The notes beneath the pieces were generated by a model. That model saw only the letters and a list, made by a program, of their open reading frames with translations, searched no databases and was not told the origin of the DNA. A stretch of 64,000 bases of DNA, taken from assembly GCF_000372485.1 (NCBI RefSeq), contig NZ_AQVA01000001.1, positions 62,001-126,000 of the forward strand. The letters run 5' to 3'. Positions 1 through 9,108 of the stretch are shown in pieces. This DNA is from Oenococcus oeni DSM 20252 = AWRIB129 (GTDB lineage: Bacteria > Bacillota > Bacilli > Lactobacillales > Lactobacillaceae). The first letter of the stretch is position 1; each line of letters starts with the position of its first letter. A program made the position numbers and the translations under genes.

Positions 1-242
1 TAAAATACTGTTACCGGTTTTTTTGAGGTCAAATTAAAATAACGATAATTAAATATTAAATCTTTATGTTCCGGATTATAATCGCGGAATAAAGCAGTTT
101 TAGTTGCTTTTGCGGTGTTTTAAACAGTTGATCAGTTCATATAACCACACGTTTTTTATTAAAGAGGAATTAATTATTTTCCAAAAAGATTATTATAACG
201 AGTTGGATTTCGGTCAAGTTTTCCGTTGAATTTACTATTTTT

Positions 243-650
243 TCAATCCTGATCACTAAGTTTGAAATCAAGCAAAAGTTCGCTTGATTTACCTTGGAAA
301 TTATATTTATAAGTTCCATCCAAACCCTTTAATTGTTCGGTCGCATTAACTATTTGAGCGTTAATATTCAGTCTTCCTTCTTCAAAGGTGCCGTTTTCAC
401 AAGCGGTAAAAGTTCCTTCCCTGTTTTTGTAAATTCCTTTAAAGTGAAAAAAACCAGAAACCCTGGCCTCTGCCTGTTGGCCATCAACGTCCTCTTCAAG
501 ATAATAAAGGAGATACTGCAGGTAGGCAATCCCCTCTAAAATGCCGGAAATTTTATACTCTACTTCAACTGTATGGACCGGAAAAAGATCTGTTTCGTTT
601 TCGATTGCCTTCTCTTCCCATTTAGTGACTTTAAAATCTGATTTTTCCAT
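243..650 (-). CDS. DUF3224-like small protein
   Basis: Predicted 135-residue soluble protein with no signal peptide or membrane segment. The C-terminal half, with its pattern of a GTF strand, a second GTF about ten residues on, and then LKGLDGTYKY, resembles DUF3224 proteins, small beta-barrels of unknown function. The start at 650 is supported by AGAGG eight bases upstream. It stands alone, with a cre-like element about 190 bp upstream. The family match is by eye and the cellular role is unknown. Confidence 0.6.
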   Translation of the reverse strand: MEKSDFKVTKWEEKAIENETDLFPVHTVEVEYKISGILEGIAYLQYLLYYLEEDVDGQQAEARVSGFFHFKGIYKNREGTFTACENGTFEEGRLNINAQIVNATEQLKGLDGTYKYNFQGKSSELLLDFKLSDQD

Positions 651-840
651 TAATGAACCTCTTGGTTTGATTTTTTGTTATCGAGATTTCTAGTGTCGGG
701 CATAAAAACGCAAAACTCACGATAGAAATTATTTTATGTTCAGTATCGCAATCGTAAGTAAATATAACTTTATTTTTTGATTTTGTAAGCCTTCATTTTG
801 GTTGAGGAAAATATCTTATTAAACGAAACAACTAATGTTT

Positions 841-856
841 ATCTAAACGCTTACAA
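841..856 (-). promoter_or_regulatory. cre-like site
   Basis: Read on the minus strand, the 16-mer TTGTAAGCGTTTAGAT matches the CcpA catabolite-responsive element consensus except for one base in the right half. It lies upstream of the gene at 243-650 on that strand, so it could place that gene under carbon control. It is a single sequence match without further support. Confidence 0.35.
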
Positions 857-916
857 ATGTTTATTTTATCATTGAAGATTTAAATCAGATTAAAGCGATA
901 AAAAATTGAGCTCAAA

Positions 917-1279
917 TCAGTCGGGTCTCATTTGCTCGGCTAAAGTGCTTAACTCTCTCAATTGCTTCAATAATTGGTCAATCTTGGCCTGCTTTTCAAT
1001 ACTTAAATAGACTGACGACCCTTCCAAAGAGCCCTTTAATGTATAAAGTTGATTCCGGAAGTTTAATAGTTCTTGTTTTTGAATCGTTCGATTTTTTTGG
1101 AGCTGTTTGAGTGTTTGATAACAAACTTGTGCGGCATCTTCTATAGAAGACCGATGATTATTCTTATTAATAATTTTTTGATCGGGGCTTGACGACCGAA
1201 TGGGAAATTGTTGTCGAAAAGCATTAGCAAAACTTATAAGTCCTTGATCCAGTTTTATAAGTATCTGTTGGTTGTCCAT
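917..1279 (-). CDS. hypothetical protein, helical
   Basis: A 120-residue protein I do not recognise. It is rich in Gln, Lys and Leu and predicted almost wholly helical, with heptad-like stretches over roughly residues 45-115 that could form a coiled coil. It has no signal peptide, membrane segment or metal motif. No Shine-Dalgarno precedes the ATG at 1279; instead TACACT lies six bases upstream and could be a -10 box of a leaderless transcript. It is isolated between convergent and divergent neighbours. Confidence 0.55.
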   Translation of the reverse strand: MDNQQILIKLDQGLISFANAFRQQFPIRSSSPDQKIINKNNHRSSIEDAAQVCYQTLKQLQKNRTIQKQELLNFRNQLYTLKGSLEGSSVYLSIEKQAKIDQLLKQLRELSTLAEQMRPD

Positions 1280-1337
1280 AGCTTAAGTGTAGAGAGTTCG
1301 ACTAATTATCGCATGTTTACATATAAATTAAATATAA

Positions 1338-1370
1338 AAAATGATTGAACCGTTTAAAGTTCAATCATTT
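1338..1370 (-). terminator. rho-independent terminator of the sugar porter
   Basis: ATGATTGAAC at 1341-1350 pairs with GTTCAATCAT at 1359-1368. On the minus strand the stem is followed by a T run, just downstream of the stop codon at 1387. Confidence 0.75.
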
Positions 1371-1386
1371 AATCGTTTATTGATTT

Positions 1387-2763
1387 TCAGTTTTTCTTTG
1401 GCAGCGGCTTACGACGCATATCCATTTCAATTTGCTCAAGTGATTTTCCTCTGGTTTCTGGAACGAGATAGATCACGAAGAATATTGAAAGAATGGCAAA
1501 GAAAGTGAAGATTGCAAACGGCCCACCGACATTGTAATGGAAAGTTGCCAATAATACGAGAAAGAATTGAGAAACAATAAAGTTTGCAATCCAGTTAGCA
1601 GCTGATCCTATCGATGTGCCGACTCCACGAATATTCAATGGGAAGATTTCACCAATCATTAACCAGCAAATTGGTCCCCAGGAAACGGCAAAACCAAAGA
1701 TATATATCGCAATGAGAATCATTGTCGGAATGGCCGCTTGTTTAACACTGAGAGTAAAGTTAAGCACGGACAAAATTCCAATTGATACTGCCATTACAAT
1801 CGATCCAAACAAGAGGATTGTGCGACGGTTAAATTTGTCCATGATATTGTATGCCAAAACGGTACACAGAAAATTAACAACACCAATGCCGACTGAGATC
1901 CAGATAGCATTGCCTGCTTGAAAGCCGAATCCTTTAATAAAGACCTGTGGCAAAAAGTAGATAACGGAATTAATACCAACCAATTGTTGTAAAAGCATCA
2001 GTCCAATCGCAACAATGACGGCTGGACGGGCAAAAGTAAAAAGTTCTTTAAAACCGCCTTTGGGCTGATTGGAAACTTTTTTAATATCTGCTAGTTCCTT
2101 ATCAGGATCTTCGTTGGTTTTTTCACGCAAGTGGTGAAGGACACTTCGAGCTTCATCGATTCTTCCTTTTTCTACCAGATAACGTGGTGATTCCGGTAGG
2201 ACAATCGAACCTATGAATAAAATTAAAGCCGGTATTAATGCCGATCCGAGCATCCAACGCCAATCACGAAGCCCTAACAAATTATGACCCAGGAAGCCGA
2301 GATTAGAAACATATGCCAATAAAATACCAAGGGTAATCATTAGCTGGAACATGCTTCCTAATGATCCTCTATGTGGGGCATCAGCTAATTCGGCCAAGTA
2401 AGCCGGAGTTAAGGCTGAAGCGGATCCCACGGCAAAACCCAGAATGATACGAGCGATAACCATTGAAACAAAACCGACAGCCGACATTGATAGCCCAGAT
2501 CCGATTAAGAATAAAACCGAGGCCAGAATTAACAATTTTTTACGACCGAGCTTGTCGGATAAAGAACCAATAGACAGGGCCCCAATCGATGATCCGATCA
2601 AAACAGAAGATGTAATGAAGCCAGTTTGTTCGATATTTAGACTGAAATCACTTTCGATTAAAGATGATGCACCGGAAATAATCCCAGTATCAAAACCGAA
2701 GAGCAAACCTCCCAAGGCACCAAAAACAAAAATAAAAAATATATTTAAATGATGTGCTTTCAA
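1387..2763 (-). CDS. MFS sugar porter (sugar:H+ symporter)
   Basis: 458-residue major facilitator of the sugar porter family (XylE/AraE/GlcP type), twelve membrane segments, importing a monosaccharide with protons. Diagnostic motifs are visible: GGLLFGFDTG in helix 1, DKLGRK after helix 2, PESPRYL before the central loop, QQLVGINSVIYF in helix 7 and PETRGKSLEQIE near the end. The start is a TTG at 2763, with AAAGGAA six bases upstream. It is transcribed away from a second porter at 3134. The substrate (arabinose, xylose, galactose or glucose) cannot be read from sequence. Confidence 0.9.
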   Translation of the reverse strand: MKAHHLNIFFIFVFGALGGLLFGFDTGIISGASSLIESDFSLNIEQTGFITSSVLIGSSIGALSIGSLSDKLGRKKLLILASVLFLIGSGLSMSAVGFVSMVIARIILGFAVGSASALTPAYLAELADAPHRGSLGSMFQLMITLGILLAYVSNLGFLGHNLLGLRDWRWMLGSALIPALILFIGSIVLPESPRYLVEKGRIDEARSVLHHLREKTNEDPDKELADIKKVSNQPKGGFKELFTFARPAVIVAIGLMLLQQLVGINSVIYFLPQVFIKGFGFQAGNAIWISVGIGVVNFLCTVLAYNIMDKFNRRTILLFGSIVMAVSIGILSVLNFTLSVKQAAIPTMILIAIYIFGFAVSWGPICWLMIGEIFPLNIRGVGTSIGSAANWIANFIVSQFFLVLLATFHYNVGGPFAIFTFFAILSIFFVIYLVPETRGKSLEQIEMDMRRKPLPKKN

Positions 2764-3133
2764 AATAATTCCTTTCCATAATTAGTTAATTAATTGCAAA
2801 CCATAAAAAGCTCAACAGTTTTTAAGTGTAAACCCTTGCATTAAAAAAATCAAGTAACTAATAATTCCCAAAATTGATTTTAAAAGAATTCGGAAACAAA
2901 CGATTTATTTGAATACTTATTTTTAAAAGCAAAATTTTTGGCAAGAAAAAAGGTCAATCGGTGAAATTTCATTGGCTGTTTTGAATAGCTAATTGCAATA
3001 ACTACTTATAGAAGTTCATTATTAATTGACAAAGTATTAAATAGGTTTTAGTGTTGATTTTAAAAGCAGTATTAATGCTTCAATTGTTTTTTTATTTATC
3101 GTATTACGTTTTTGATTTTTTAAAGGAGGGATA
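2764..3133. promoter_or_regulatory. divergent intergenic region between two sugar porters
   Basis: 370 bp without a gene. A promoter for the rightward porter is visible: TTGACA at 3026-3031, a 17-bp spacer and TAGTGT at 3049-3054, giving a leader of about 70 nt. A cre-like element with one core mismatch lies at 2827-2841 on the leftward gene's side. No clear promoter for the leftward porter was identified. Confidence 0.5.
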
Positions 3134-4528
3134 TTGAAACAAGCTATTGAGACAATTCCAGCGAATAAAAAATTAAAATATATAAAGAAAATTGCCATTT
3201 TAGCCACTTTTGGAGCTTTTTTGTTCGGTTACGATACGGGAGTCATTAATGGCTCTCTTTCTTTTATGGCTCGAGGAGATGAGCTTAATCTCTCTCCGTT
3301 TATGGAGGGACTGGTCACCAGCTCTTTGTTATTTGGAGCGGCAATTGGGGCCATTATTTGGGGCCGTTTGGCTGATAGATACGGTCGTAAATCAATTTTA
3401 CGTGTCTTGGCGATAATTTTCTTTTTTTCTACACTTGGTTCTTCTATCGCACCGAATTCATACGTTTTGATTATTGGCAGATTGTTTATGGGTCTAGCAG
3501 TTGGCGGAGTTGCCGGAATTGTGCCGGTCTATTTGGGAGAAATGGCACCATCCAATATTCGTGGAAGCCTGGTATGCCAAGATCAAATGATGATTGTTTT
3601 AGGACAATTACTGGCTTATGTCATGAATGGCATTTTGGGAAACGCCTTTAATGTTTCCTATATCTGGCGTTTTATGATTGCACTGGCAGCGATTCCTGCG
3701 ATTATCCTCTGGATAGGGACTTATATTATTCCCGAGACGCCCCGTTGGTTGGCAATCGAGAAAAAAAGTGATCAGGCTTTAGTCGTTCTTAGAAATACCA
3801 GAGACGATAAAACTGCTGATCAGGATTTAAAGCATATTGAACAAAACATTAAAAAAGAAAGTTCAAGAGGGCATGCGAGCCTGCACGATTTTCACACTCC
3901 TTGGATTAAAAGAATTTTAATTATTGGAATTACGATTGCGGTAATGCAACAACTGGCCGGTATCAATATCATGATGTATTATGGAACGACCATTTTGGAA
4001 AAAACGGGTTTCAGCACGAAGGCAGCTTTGATTGCCAATATCGGTAACGGAGTTCTATCTGTTTTGGGTACCACTATATATATGTTCTTCCTTGCTAACC
4101 GAATTAAACGTCGACTTGCTTGGATTGGCGGCTTCTGTTTCACGACGACTATATTAGCTGCCATTGCGATTTTGAGTCACTATGCTGCTGGACTTTCGAT
4201 TTTGCCTTATATTGTTATCACCTGTACGATGCTGTTTGTCTTTGTTGATCAAATGACTCTTGGACCGGTTTGCTGGCTGCTTTTATCCGAGATTTTTCCA
4301 TTGCATGTGCGTGGATTGGGGGTCGGAATTGCGACTTTCGGCATGTGGATAATGGACTTCGGCGTTGGCTTCTTTTTCCCGATTTTAATTGAGATCTTTG
4401 GTTTATCAAATACTTTTTGGATTTTTGCCGTGATCGGTGTGATTTGCATAATTATTTCTTTCTTTATTATTCCAGAAACATCTGGAAGAAGCTTGGAACA
4501 GTTGGAAGATTCATTCCGTCGTTCATAA
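3134..4528 (+). CDS. MFS sugar porter (sugar:H+ symporter)
   Basis: 464-residue sugar porter, a paralogue of the protein at 1387-2763, with the same landmarks: FGYDTGVING in helix 1, DRYGRKS, PETPRWLA, QQLAGINIMMYYG and the terminal PETSGRSLEQLE. The start is a TTG at 3134 preceded by AAAGGAGGG at a good distance. The sequence differs clearly from the leftward porter in the central loop and C-terminal tail, so the two probably serve different sugars or affinities. Confidence 0.9.
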   Translation: MKQAIETIPANKKLKYIKKIAILATFGAFLFGYDTGVINGSLSFMARGDELNLSPFMEGLVTSSLLFGAAIGAIIWGRLADRYGRKSILRVLAIIFFFSTLGSSIAPNSYVLIIGRLFMGLAVGGVAGIVPVYLGEMAPSNIRGSLVCQDQMMIVLGQLLAYVMNGILGNAFNVSYIWRFMIALAAIPAIILWIGTYIIPETPRWLAIEKKSDQALVVLRNTRDDKTADQDLKHIEQNIKKESSRGHASLHDFHTPWIKRILIIGITIAVMQQLAGINIMMYYGTTILEKTGFSTKAALIANIGNGVLSVLGTTIYMFFLANRIKRRLAWIGGFCFTTTILAAIAILSHYAAGLSILPYIVITCTMLFVFVDQMTLGPVCWLLLSEIFPLHVRGLGVGIATFGMWIMDFGVGFFFPILIEIFGLSNTFWIFAVIGVICIIISFFIIPETSGRSLEQLEDSFRRS

Positions 4529-4592
4529 TTTCCAATTAAATCCTAAACTGATCTCTTATTTTTGTTACTCGACACATGTGTATATCATTCGA

Positions 4593-5153
4593 TCATAATT
4601 GTTTGGGGAAAATTTTCTCAAAAATTTTCTCAATTGGATAATAAACGAATCCCCAAACCAGTCCTTCTATTAAATTGAAGGGAAGCACCATTAATAGTAT
4701 GTATTTCCCCAGACCGATTATTTTACCGATGTTATAGTTCATAAATTCAGCATATAAAGGTAAAGCGAAGAAAATATTGGCAAATATTTCAACTAATGTT
4801 AGAACAATAGTCGAGGCAATAATCGCTAACCAAACGTTCTTCCTTCTTAGGTAACTAAGAATCAGCATATAAACAATGACAGCAACAATATTAATCGGTA
4901 AACCAATCCAAGTTATAACTCCCTGATTTAATAGAATCAAATGCAGGACCGATCTAAGCAAAACACCAAGTAGTCCGTATCTAATGCCGAAAAAATGAGC
5001 CAATAGAAGCAAGGGAATAATCGAGAGTTCCAGTTTTAAAAAACTCGCTCCTGGAATAATCGGCACTTGTGGAAAAATCATTAAGATAAAGCTGACAGCC
5101 GAGAAGAGAACGGTAATCATTAAGATTCTAAGTTTTTTTCTGCTTTCAATCAT
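4593..5153 (-). CDS. ribU: ECF transporter S component, riboflavin
   Basis: 186-residue membrane protein with about six hydrophobic segments and the fold-typical early part of RibU: a Gly/Pro-rich segment near residues 28-36 and FGIRYGLLGVLLRSVLHLI near residues 55-73. It captures riboflavin and works with the shared EcfA/A'/T module, which is not in this window. The FMN riboswitch in its leader confirms the ligand class. It is the only gene of its transcription unit here. Confidence 0.9.
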   Translation of the reverse strand: MIESRKKLRILMITVLFSAVSFILMIFPQVPIIPGASFLKLELSIIPLLLLAHFFGIRYGLLGVLLRSVLHLILLNQGVITWIGLPINIVAVIVYMLILSYLRRKNVWLAIIASTIVLTLVEIFANIFFALPLYAEFMNYNIGKIIGLGKYILLMVLPFNLIEGLVWGFVYYPIEKIFEKIFPKQL

Positions 5154-5283
5154 GTTTTATTTTTCAACCTTTCATTAAATATCGGAGATGGTATTGAAAT
5201 TTATCATCTCTTTTTGCATCGCGATATTTATTAACCAAAAAAATAAATTCATAAATCGATTTCTTTTTCTATTTAAATTAGCC

Positions 5284-5312
5284 AATAAAAAAAGCTCCAT
5301 AAATATGGGGCT
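5284..5312 (-). terminator. riboswitch-associated terminator
   Basis: On the minus strand AGCCCCATA and TATGGAGCT form a nine-base stem with one mismatch, followed by seven T. It lies between the FMN aptamer and ribU, so it is the likely expression platform. A second hairpin (5343-5371, 11-bp stem without a T run) sits between aptamer and terminator. Confidence 0.75.
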
Positions 5313-5391
5313 TAACTGATGACGCTTCAAACAAAATCTCATAATTCAGTGTAATGAAATTTACACTGAATCTATGAAATATTCGTCTATT

Positions 5392-5512
5392 TCTTCTCCC
5401 ATCCAGACTATACTGTCGGTCCCAGAGTTTCACTGGGTCAACCGCTTGCGCGGGTCACGGACTTCAACAAAATGTTGTTACCGTCGGTTGGGAATCACAC
5501 CCTGCCCCGAAG
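5392..5512 (-). ncRNA. FMN riboswitch (RFN element)
   Basis: On the minus strand this region carries the conserved RFN blocks: GGGGCAGGGTG near 5510-5500, the ACCGACGGTAA block, CCGTGACCCGCG, the variable hairpin CCCAGTG/CACTGGG region and the closing ATGGGAGAAG. FMN binding is expected to favour the downstream terminator and shut off ribU. A -10-like TATAAT at 5548-5543 lies just upstream of the aptamer. Confidence 0.95.
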
Positions 5513-5717
5513 AATTTATTTAATTATCTTAATCGCAGAATAATTATACTACCTAAAAGTTTAAAAGAAGCAAAAAGATTGTGATTTATTTGGTAAATTC
5601 TGGCAGGCAAAGAATAATTACTTTTTAAGTGACTGTTATTAAAAAATAGAAATCATTGTTATATTAGTTAACACAAAACTGCCAAAAAGTTGTCATAAGT
5701 TATACATTATTGAAATA

Positions 5718-7054
5718 ATGAGTACGGCAAATACAACTTTTTTAATTTTATCGAGTGTTTTAGTTTTGTTTATGACACCTGGATTGGCTTTCTTTTATGG
5801 CGGACTTGGCTCAAAGAAAAATGTTGTCAATACAATGATGTCGGTCTTTGTCATGTGTGGACTTGCAGTTGTTCTTTGGGTGATTTGCGGTTATTCGCTA
5901 TCTTTCGTCGGTGATTTCGGCGGTGTTTTTGGAAGTCTCAGTGCCCTTTTGTTACATGGGGTGAAATTAACCGCTCTGACATCGACAAAAATTCCAACCA
6001 GTTTATATTTAATTTTTCAAATGATGTTCGCTGTAATCACACCGGCTTTATTTGTTGGAGCAGTAGTTGGCAGGATTCGTTTTAAATTTTTACTGTTTTT
6101 TGGTCAATTTTTATTTATTATCCGTTAGTGCATATGGTTTGGGCAAACGGATTTTTGGCCAAAATGGGAGTAATTGATTTTGCCGGAGGAACTGTTGTTC
6201 ATATTGATGCTGGTGTAACCGCCCTGGTTCTGGCTTATTTTCTTGGACCACGTATCGGTTATCGCAAGGGTAAACAAGAAGGACATTACAGTCTTCCTTG
6301 GGCACTTTTGGGGACGACGATTCTTTGGATCGGTTGGTATGGTTTTAATGCCGGTTCTGCTTTAGCAGCCAACCAAATTGCTGTGCAGGCCGTGTTGACC
6401 ACAACGGTCGCGACAGCTTGTTCAATGATTACCTGGATGCTGATTGAAATGTCTTTAAAAGGTAAAGCGACTTTGGCAGGGATATGTAACGGAACCCTGT
6501 GCGGATTAGTTGGAATTACACCGGCTACCGGTTATGTAACTGTAGCCGGATCTTTTTGGATTGGAATATTAGCGGCTGTTGCCAGTTACTTTTTTGTCAA
6601 TTTTCTCAAAGCCAGAATTGGCATTGATGATGCTTTGGACGCTTTTGGCTGCCATGGGGTTTGTGGAATAGTTGGCAGTATTTTAACCGGTTTGTTTGCC
6701 AGTCGGGCGGTTAATTCTTCGATAAGTATTAATGGATTATTTTATGGCGGCGGATTTAAATTATTTGCTGTTCAGTTATTTGCAACGCTTTTTTCAGTTA
6801 TCTTCACGGCTCTAATCTGTTTTTTAATAATAAAGTTTCTCAAATTATTCATGAAAATGCGGGTCGATGTTAAAGAAGAACAAAAAGGGCTTGATTTTGG
6901 GGAACATGGTGAAAATGTTGATTATGTGATTTCATTGACATTAGAAGCTTATCAATTCGAAGATCAGAAAAAAGAATTTTTTCAGGATGAACCTAATAAT
7001 CTAAAAGAAGTATCTAAAAATTCGAAAGATACTTTGAATTCAACAATAAGTTAG
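5718..7054 (+). pseudogene. amt: ammonium transporter, frameshifted
   Basis: Amt/MEP/Rh ammonium channel split into two frames. The first 137 codons run from the ATG to a TAG at 6126-6128; the rest continues in another frame to 7054. The break maps to a run of six T at 6096-6101. With seven T the reading becomes FFWSIFIYYPLVHMVWANG, the normal family sequence. The downstream half has the Amt landmarks DFAGGTVVHIDAG, WYGFNAGSAL and DAFGCHGVCGIVG, and a 60-residue cytoplasmic tail. A single-base loss, phase variation or a sequencing error would all explain it. No Shine-Dalgarno is seen before the ATG, and no glnK partner is adjacent. Confidence 0.85.
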
Positions 7055-7107
7055 TTTTTAAAAAGAGATAGCTTGTTTGATTGAACTCTAATTATGAGAA
7101 GTAAAAA

Positions 7108-7134
7108 AAGCGCATAATTTGCGCTCTTTTTTTA
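7108..7134 (+). terminator. terminator after amt
   Basis: AGCGCA at 7109-7114 pairs with TGCGCT at 7120-7125, followed by a run of T. The A run on the left side makes it potentially bidirectional. Confidence 0.8.
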
Positions 7135-7195
7135 TTTAGTTTTCCTGATTAGTATTAAGATTATTTTAATAATTATTAATTGATTAGAGGCAATC

Positions 7196-7667
7196 ATGAC
7201 TGTAGAAAGAGTGAGGAAATATTTTGAACAGTTCGCTTTAAACGATCGAATCAAGATGTTTACCAGGCCGACAGCAACCGTCGATCAGGCGGCGGAAACT
7301 TTACGTTCAAGCTGATCAAATTGCTAAGACGCTGGCTTTCTCATTTGAAGATCGATCCTTTGTGGTAGTCACAAGCGGCATGACCAGAATTTCCAATCAA
7401 AAATTTAAAAAAGTCTTTAACCAAAGGCCGAGGATGCTTCCTCACGATCAGGTAGAAACGATGACCGGTTACCGAATTGGTGGTGTTTGCCCTTTTGCTT
7501 TGAACGATGGGGTAAAGGTTTATTTGGATTATTCTTTAAAAAAACATGATTTACTTTACCCGGCCGCCGGCGATCTCAATGCTGCTATCCGTTTATCTTT
7601 GGACGAGTTGGAAAAATATTCTCGAGCAGCTGGCTGGGTTGATGTTGAAAAAGAAATAGCCAAATAG
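7196..7667 (+). pseudogene. YbaK/EbsC-type aminoacyl-tRNA deacylase, frameshifted
   Basis: A YbaK-domain protein (deacylates mischarged Cys-tRNA-Pro or Pro-tRNA) in two frames. The first part starts at the ATG 7196 with AGAGG upstream and reads VERVRKYF...TATVDQAAETL, then hits TGA at 7313-7315. The second part reads ADQIAKTLAFSFEDRSFVVVTSG and contains the family's GGVCPFAL and GDLNAAIRL motifs. The frames differ as expected for a two-base deletion near 7304 (restoring ...TLGVQADQ) or a one-base insertion. Total length, about 157 residues, is normal for the family, so the lesion looks recent. Confidence 0.8.
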
Positions 7668-7694
7668 TTTTAGGCGTGTAGGGGGGTACTTTAA

Positions 7695-7937
7695 ATGAAG
7701 GAAGAACTTACAGATATTTTTAAGATAATCGACTCCAAATTGGAGAAATTGTACTCTGAAACAAGTTTTTCTTTACCTGATTTGTACGGCGAAGATCAGT
7801 GGAGAAAAATCTATATTGGCGATCGTGTCATGGCTGGCAACCTCTTCTTGCGAAAAGTTAATCAGGGCTTTTATAATGATATTCAGGTTTTGCCGAAAAA
7901 GGATCGCAAAAATCGTACTTTATATTTTAAGTCCTGA
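7695..7937 (+). CDS. DUF1413-like small protein
   Basis: 80 residues with a strong Shine-Dalgarno (run of six G at 7681-7686). The pattern of FSLPDLYG, W at residue 36, GDRVMAGNLFLRKVNQG and a basic end resembles DUF1413 proteins, compact single-domain proteins of unknown function, some of which look like DNA-interacting modules. It follows the broken deacylase by 27 bp and may share its transcript. The family call rests on pattern resemblance. Confidence 0.6.
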   Translation: MKEELTDIFKIIDSKLEKLYSETSFSLPDLYGEDQWRKIYIGDRVMAGNLFLRKVNQGFYNDIQVLPKKDRKNRTLYFKS

Positions 7938-8070
7938 ACCAAACAACTTAAATAATTATTAAATTGGATAAAGAGTTGACAAGGACGTGGCGACTTTTAA
8001 TTTTGAATTAGTTTTACAATCGCTTATAAGCCAGTCGGCATGTTGATTTGATAGCCTATAATAAATTTAT

Positions 8071-9108
8071 ATGAAACGTGCCCGTATTGTTTATAATCCA
8101 TCCTCTGGTCGTGAAGCGATTCAACGAGATTTACTAAAAATAATGAAAGTTTACGAGCGTGCCGGCTATGAAACTTCTGTTTATGAGACAACCCCAAAAG
8201 CATTTTCAGCCCGCGATGAAGCAAAGCGTGCTGCCCAAGCCGGTTTTGATTTGATTGTAGCCGCTGGAGGCGACGGAACTGTCAATGAAGTTGTCAACGG
8301 TATTTCCCCTTTAAAAAAGCGTCCTTTGATGGCGGTGATTCCTTCGGGAACGACTAATGATTACGCTCGTGCTTTAAAAATACCCCGCGATGATTTGGTC
8401 GAAGCTGCTAAAGTTATTAATAAACACGAGACACTTAAAATGGATATCGGTGAAATCACTTCCGGTAATTCTCGTCTTAACTATTTTATGAATATTGGGG
8501 CACTTGGCACTTTATCTGAATTAACATATGAAGTTCCTTCGATGTTGAAAACTCTGTATGGATATTTGGCTTATATTACCAAGGGTGCCGAACTGATCAC
8601 ACGCATTCAATCGGTTCCTGTTCGGATAACTTATGATGAAGGAAAATTCGAGGGACAGGTCAGTCTTATTTTATTAGCCTTGACGAATTCAGTTGGCGGT
8701 TTTGAAAAAATTGTTCCTGATGCCAAACTTGATGATGGAAAATTTTCCTTATTAATTGTTGCAAAGTCTAATATTGCTCAACTTTTTAATTTAATTACGA
8801 AGGCTTTAAATAACGGTTCCCACATTAAAGACAAATTAATAACTTACATTAAAACAAGTAAGGTCAAAGTCGAACCTTTATCTAACGATAAAATGAAAGT
8901 TAATCTTGACGGTGAATTCGGTGGCGTTGCTCCAATGACTTTTAAAAATTTGCAGCGGCATATTGAATTTATCTCGGTCACCTCAAGAATGAAACCAGGT
9001 TCAAGAACGAGAGCTCAAACTGCAGATGAGGTAATGGCTAAGAAAGCCGAAGAAGAGTTCAAAACAGCTTCTAAAGAAATTAAGAAAAAGGCGGGAGTGG
9101 ATAAGTGA
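8071..9108 (+). CDS. dgkB: diacylglycerol kinase (DgkB/YegS family)
   Basis: 345-residue lipid kinase that phosphorylates diacylglycerol released during lipoteichoic acid synthesis. Motifs: the phosphate-binding GGDGTVNEVVNGI (residues about 69-81), PSGTTNDYARAL (about 91-102), and near the C-terminus the NLDGEFGG nucleotide/metal site. The last 40 residues are Lys/Glu-rich and beyond the usual domain. TATAAT at 8057-8062 ends eight bases before the ATG and no Shine-Dalgarno is present, so the mRNA may be leaderless. It overlaps the next gene by four bases (GTGA), implying coupling. Confidence 0.9.
   Translation: MKRARIVYNPSSGREAIQRDLLKIMKVYERAGYETSVYETTPKAFSARDEAKRAAQAGFDLIVAAGGDGTVNEVVNGISPLKKRPLMAVIPSGTTNDYARALKIPRDDLVEAAKVINKHETLKMDIGEITSGNSRLNYFMNIGALGTLSELTYEVPSMLKTLYGYLAYITKGAELITRIQSVPVRITYDEGKFEGQVSLILLALTNSVGGFEKIVPDAKLDDGKFSLLIVAKSNIAQLFNLITKALNNGSHIKDKLITYIKTSKVKVEPLSNDKMKVNLDGEFGGVAPMTFKNLQRHIEFISVTSRMKPGSRTRAQTADEVMAKKAEEEFKTASKEIKKKAGVDK

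Noticed and set aside
1-242. Partial gene at the left edge
   Set aside because: No frame stays open with protein-like sequence on either strand.
4572-4583. ACACATGTGT palindrome
   Set aside because: Short, between convergent genes, with no promoter near it; likely chance.
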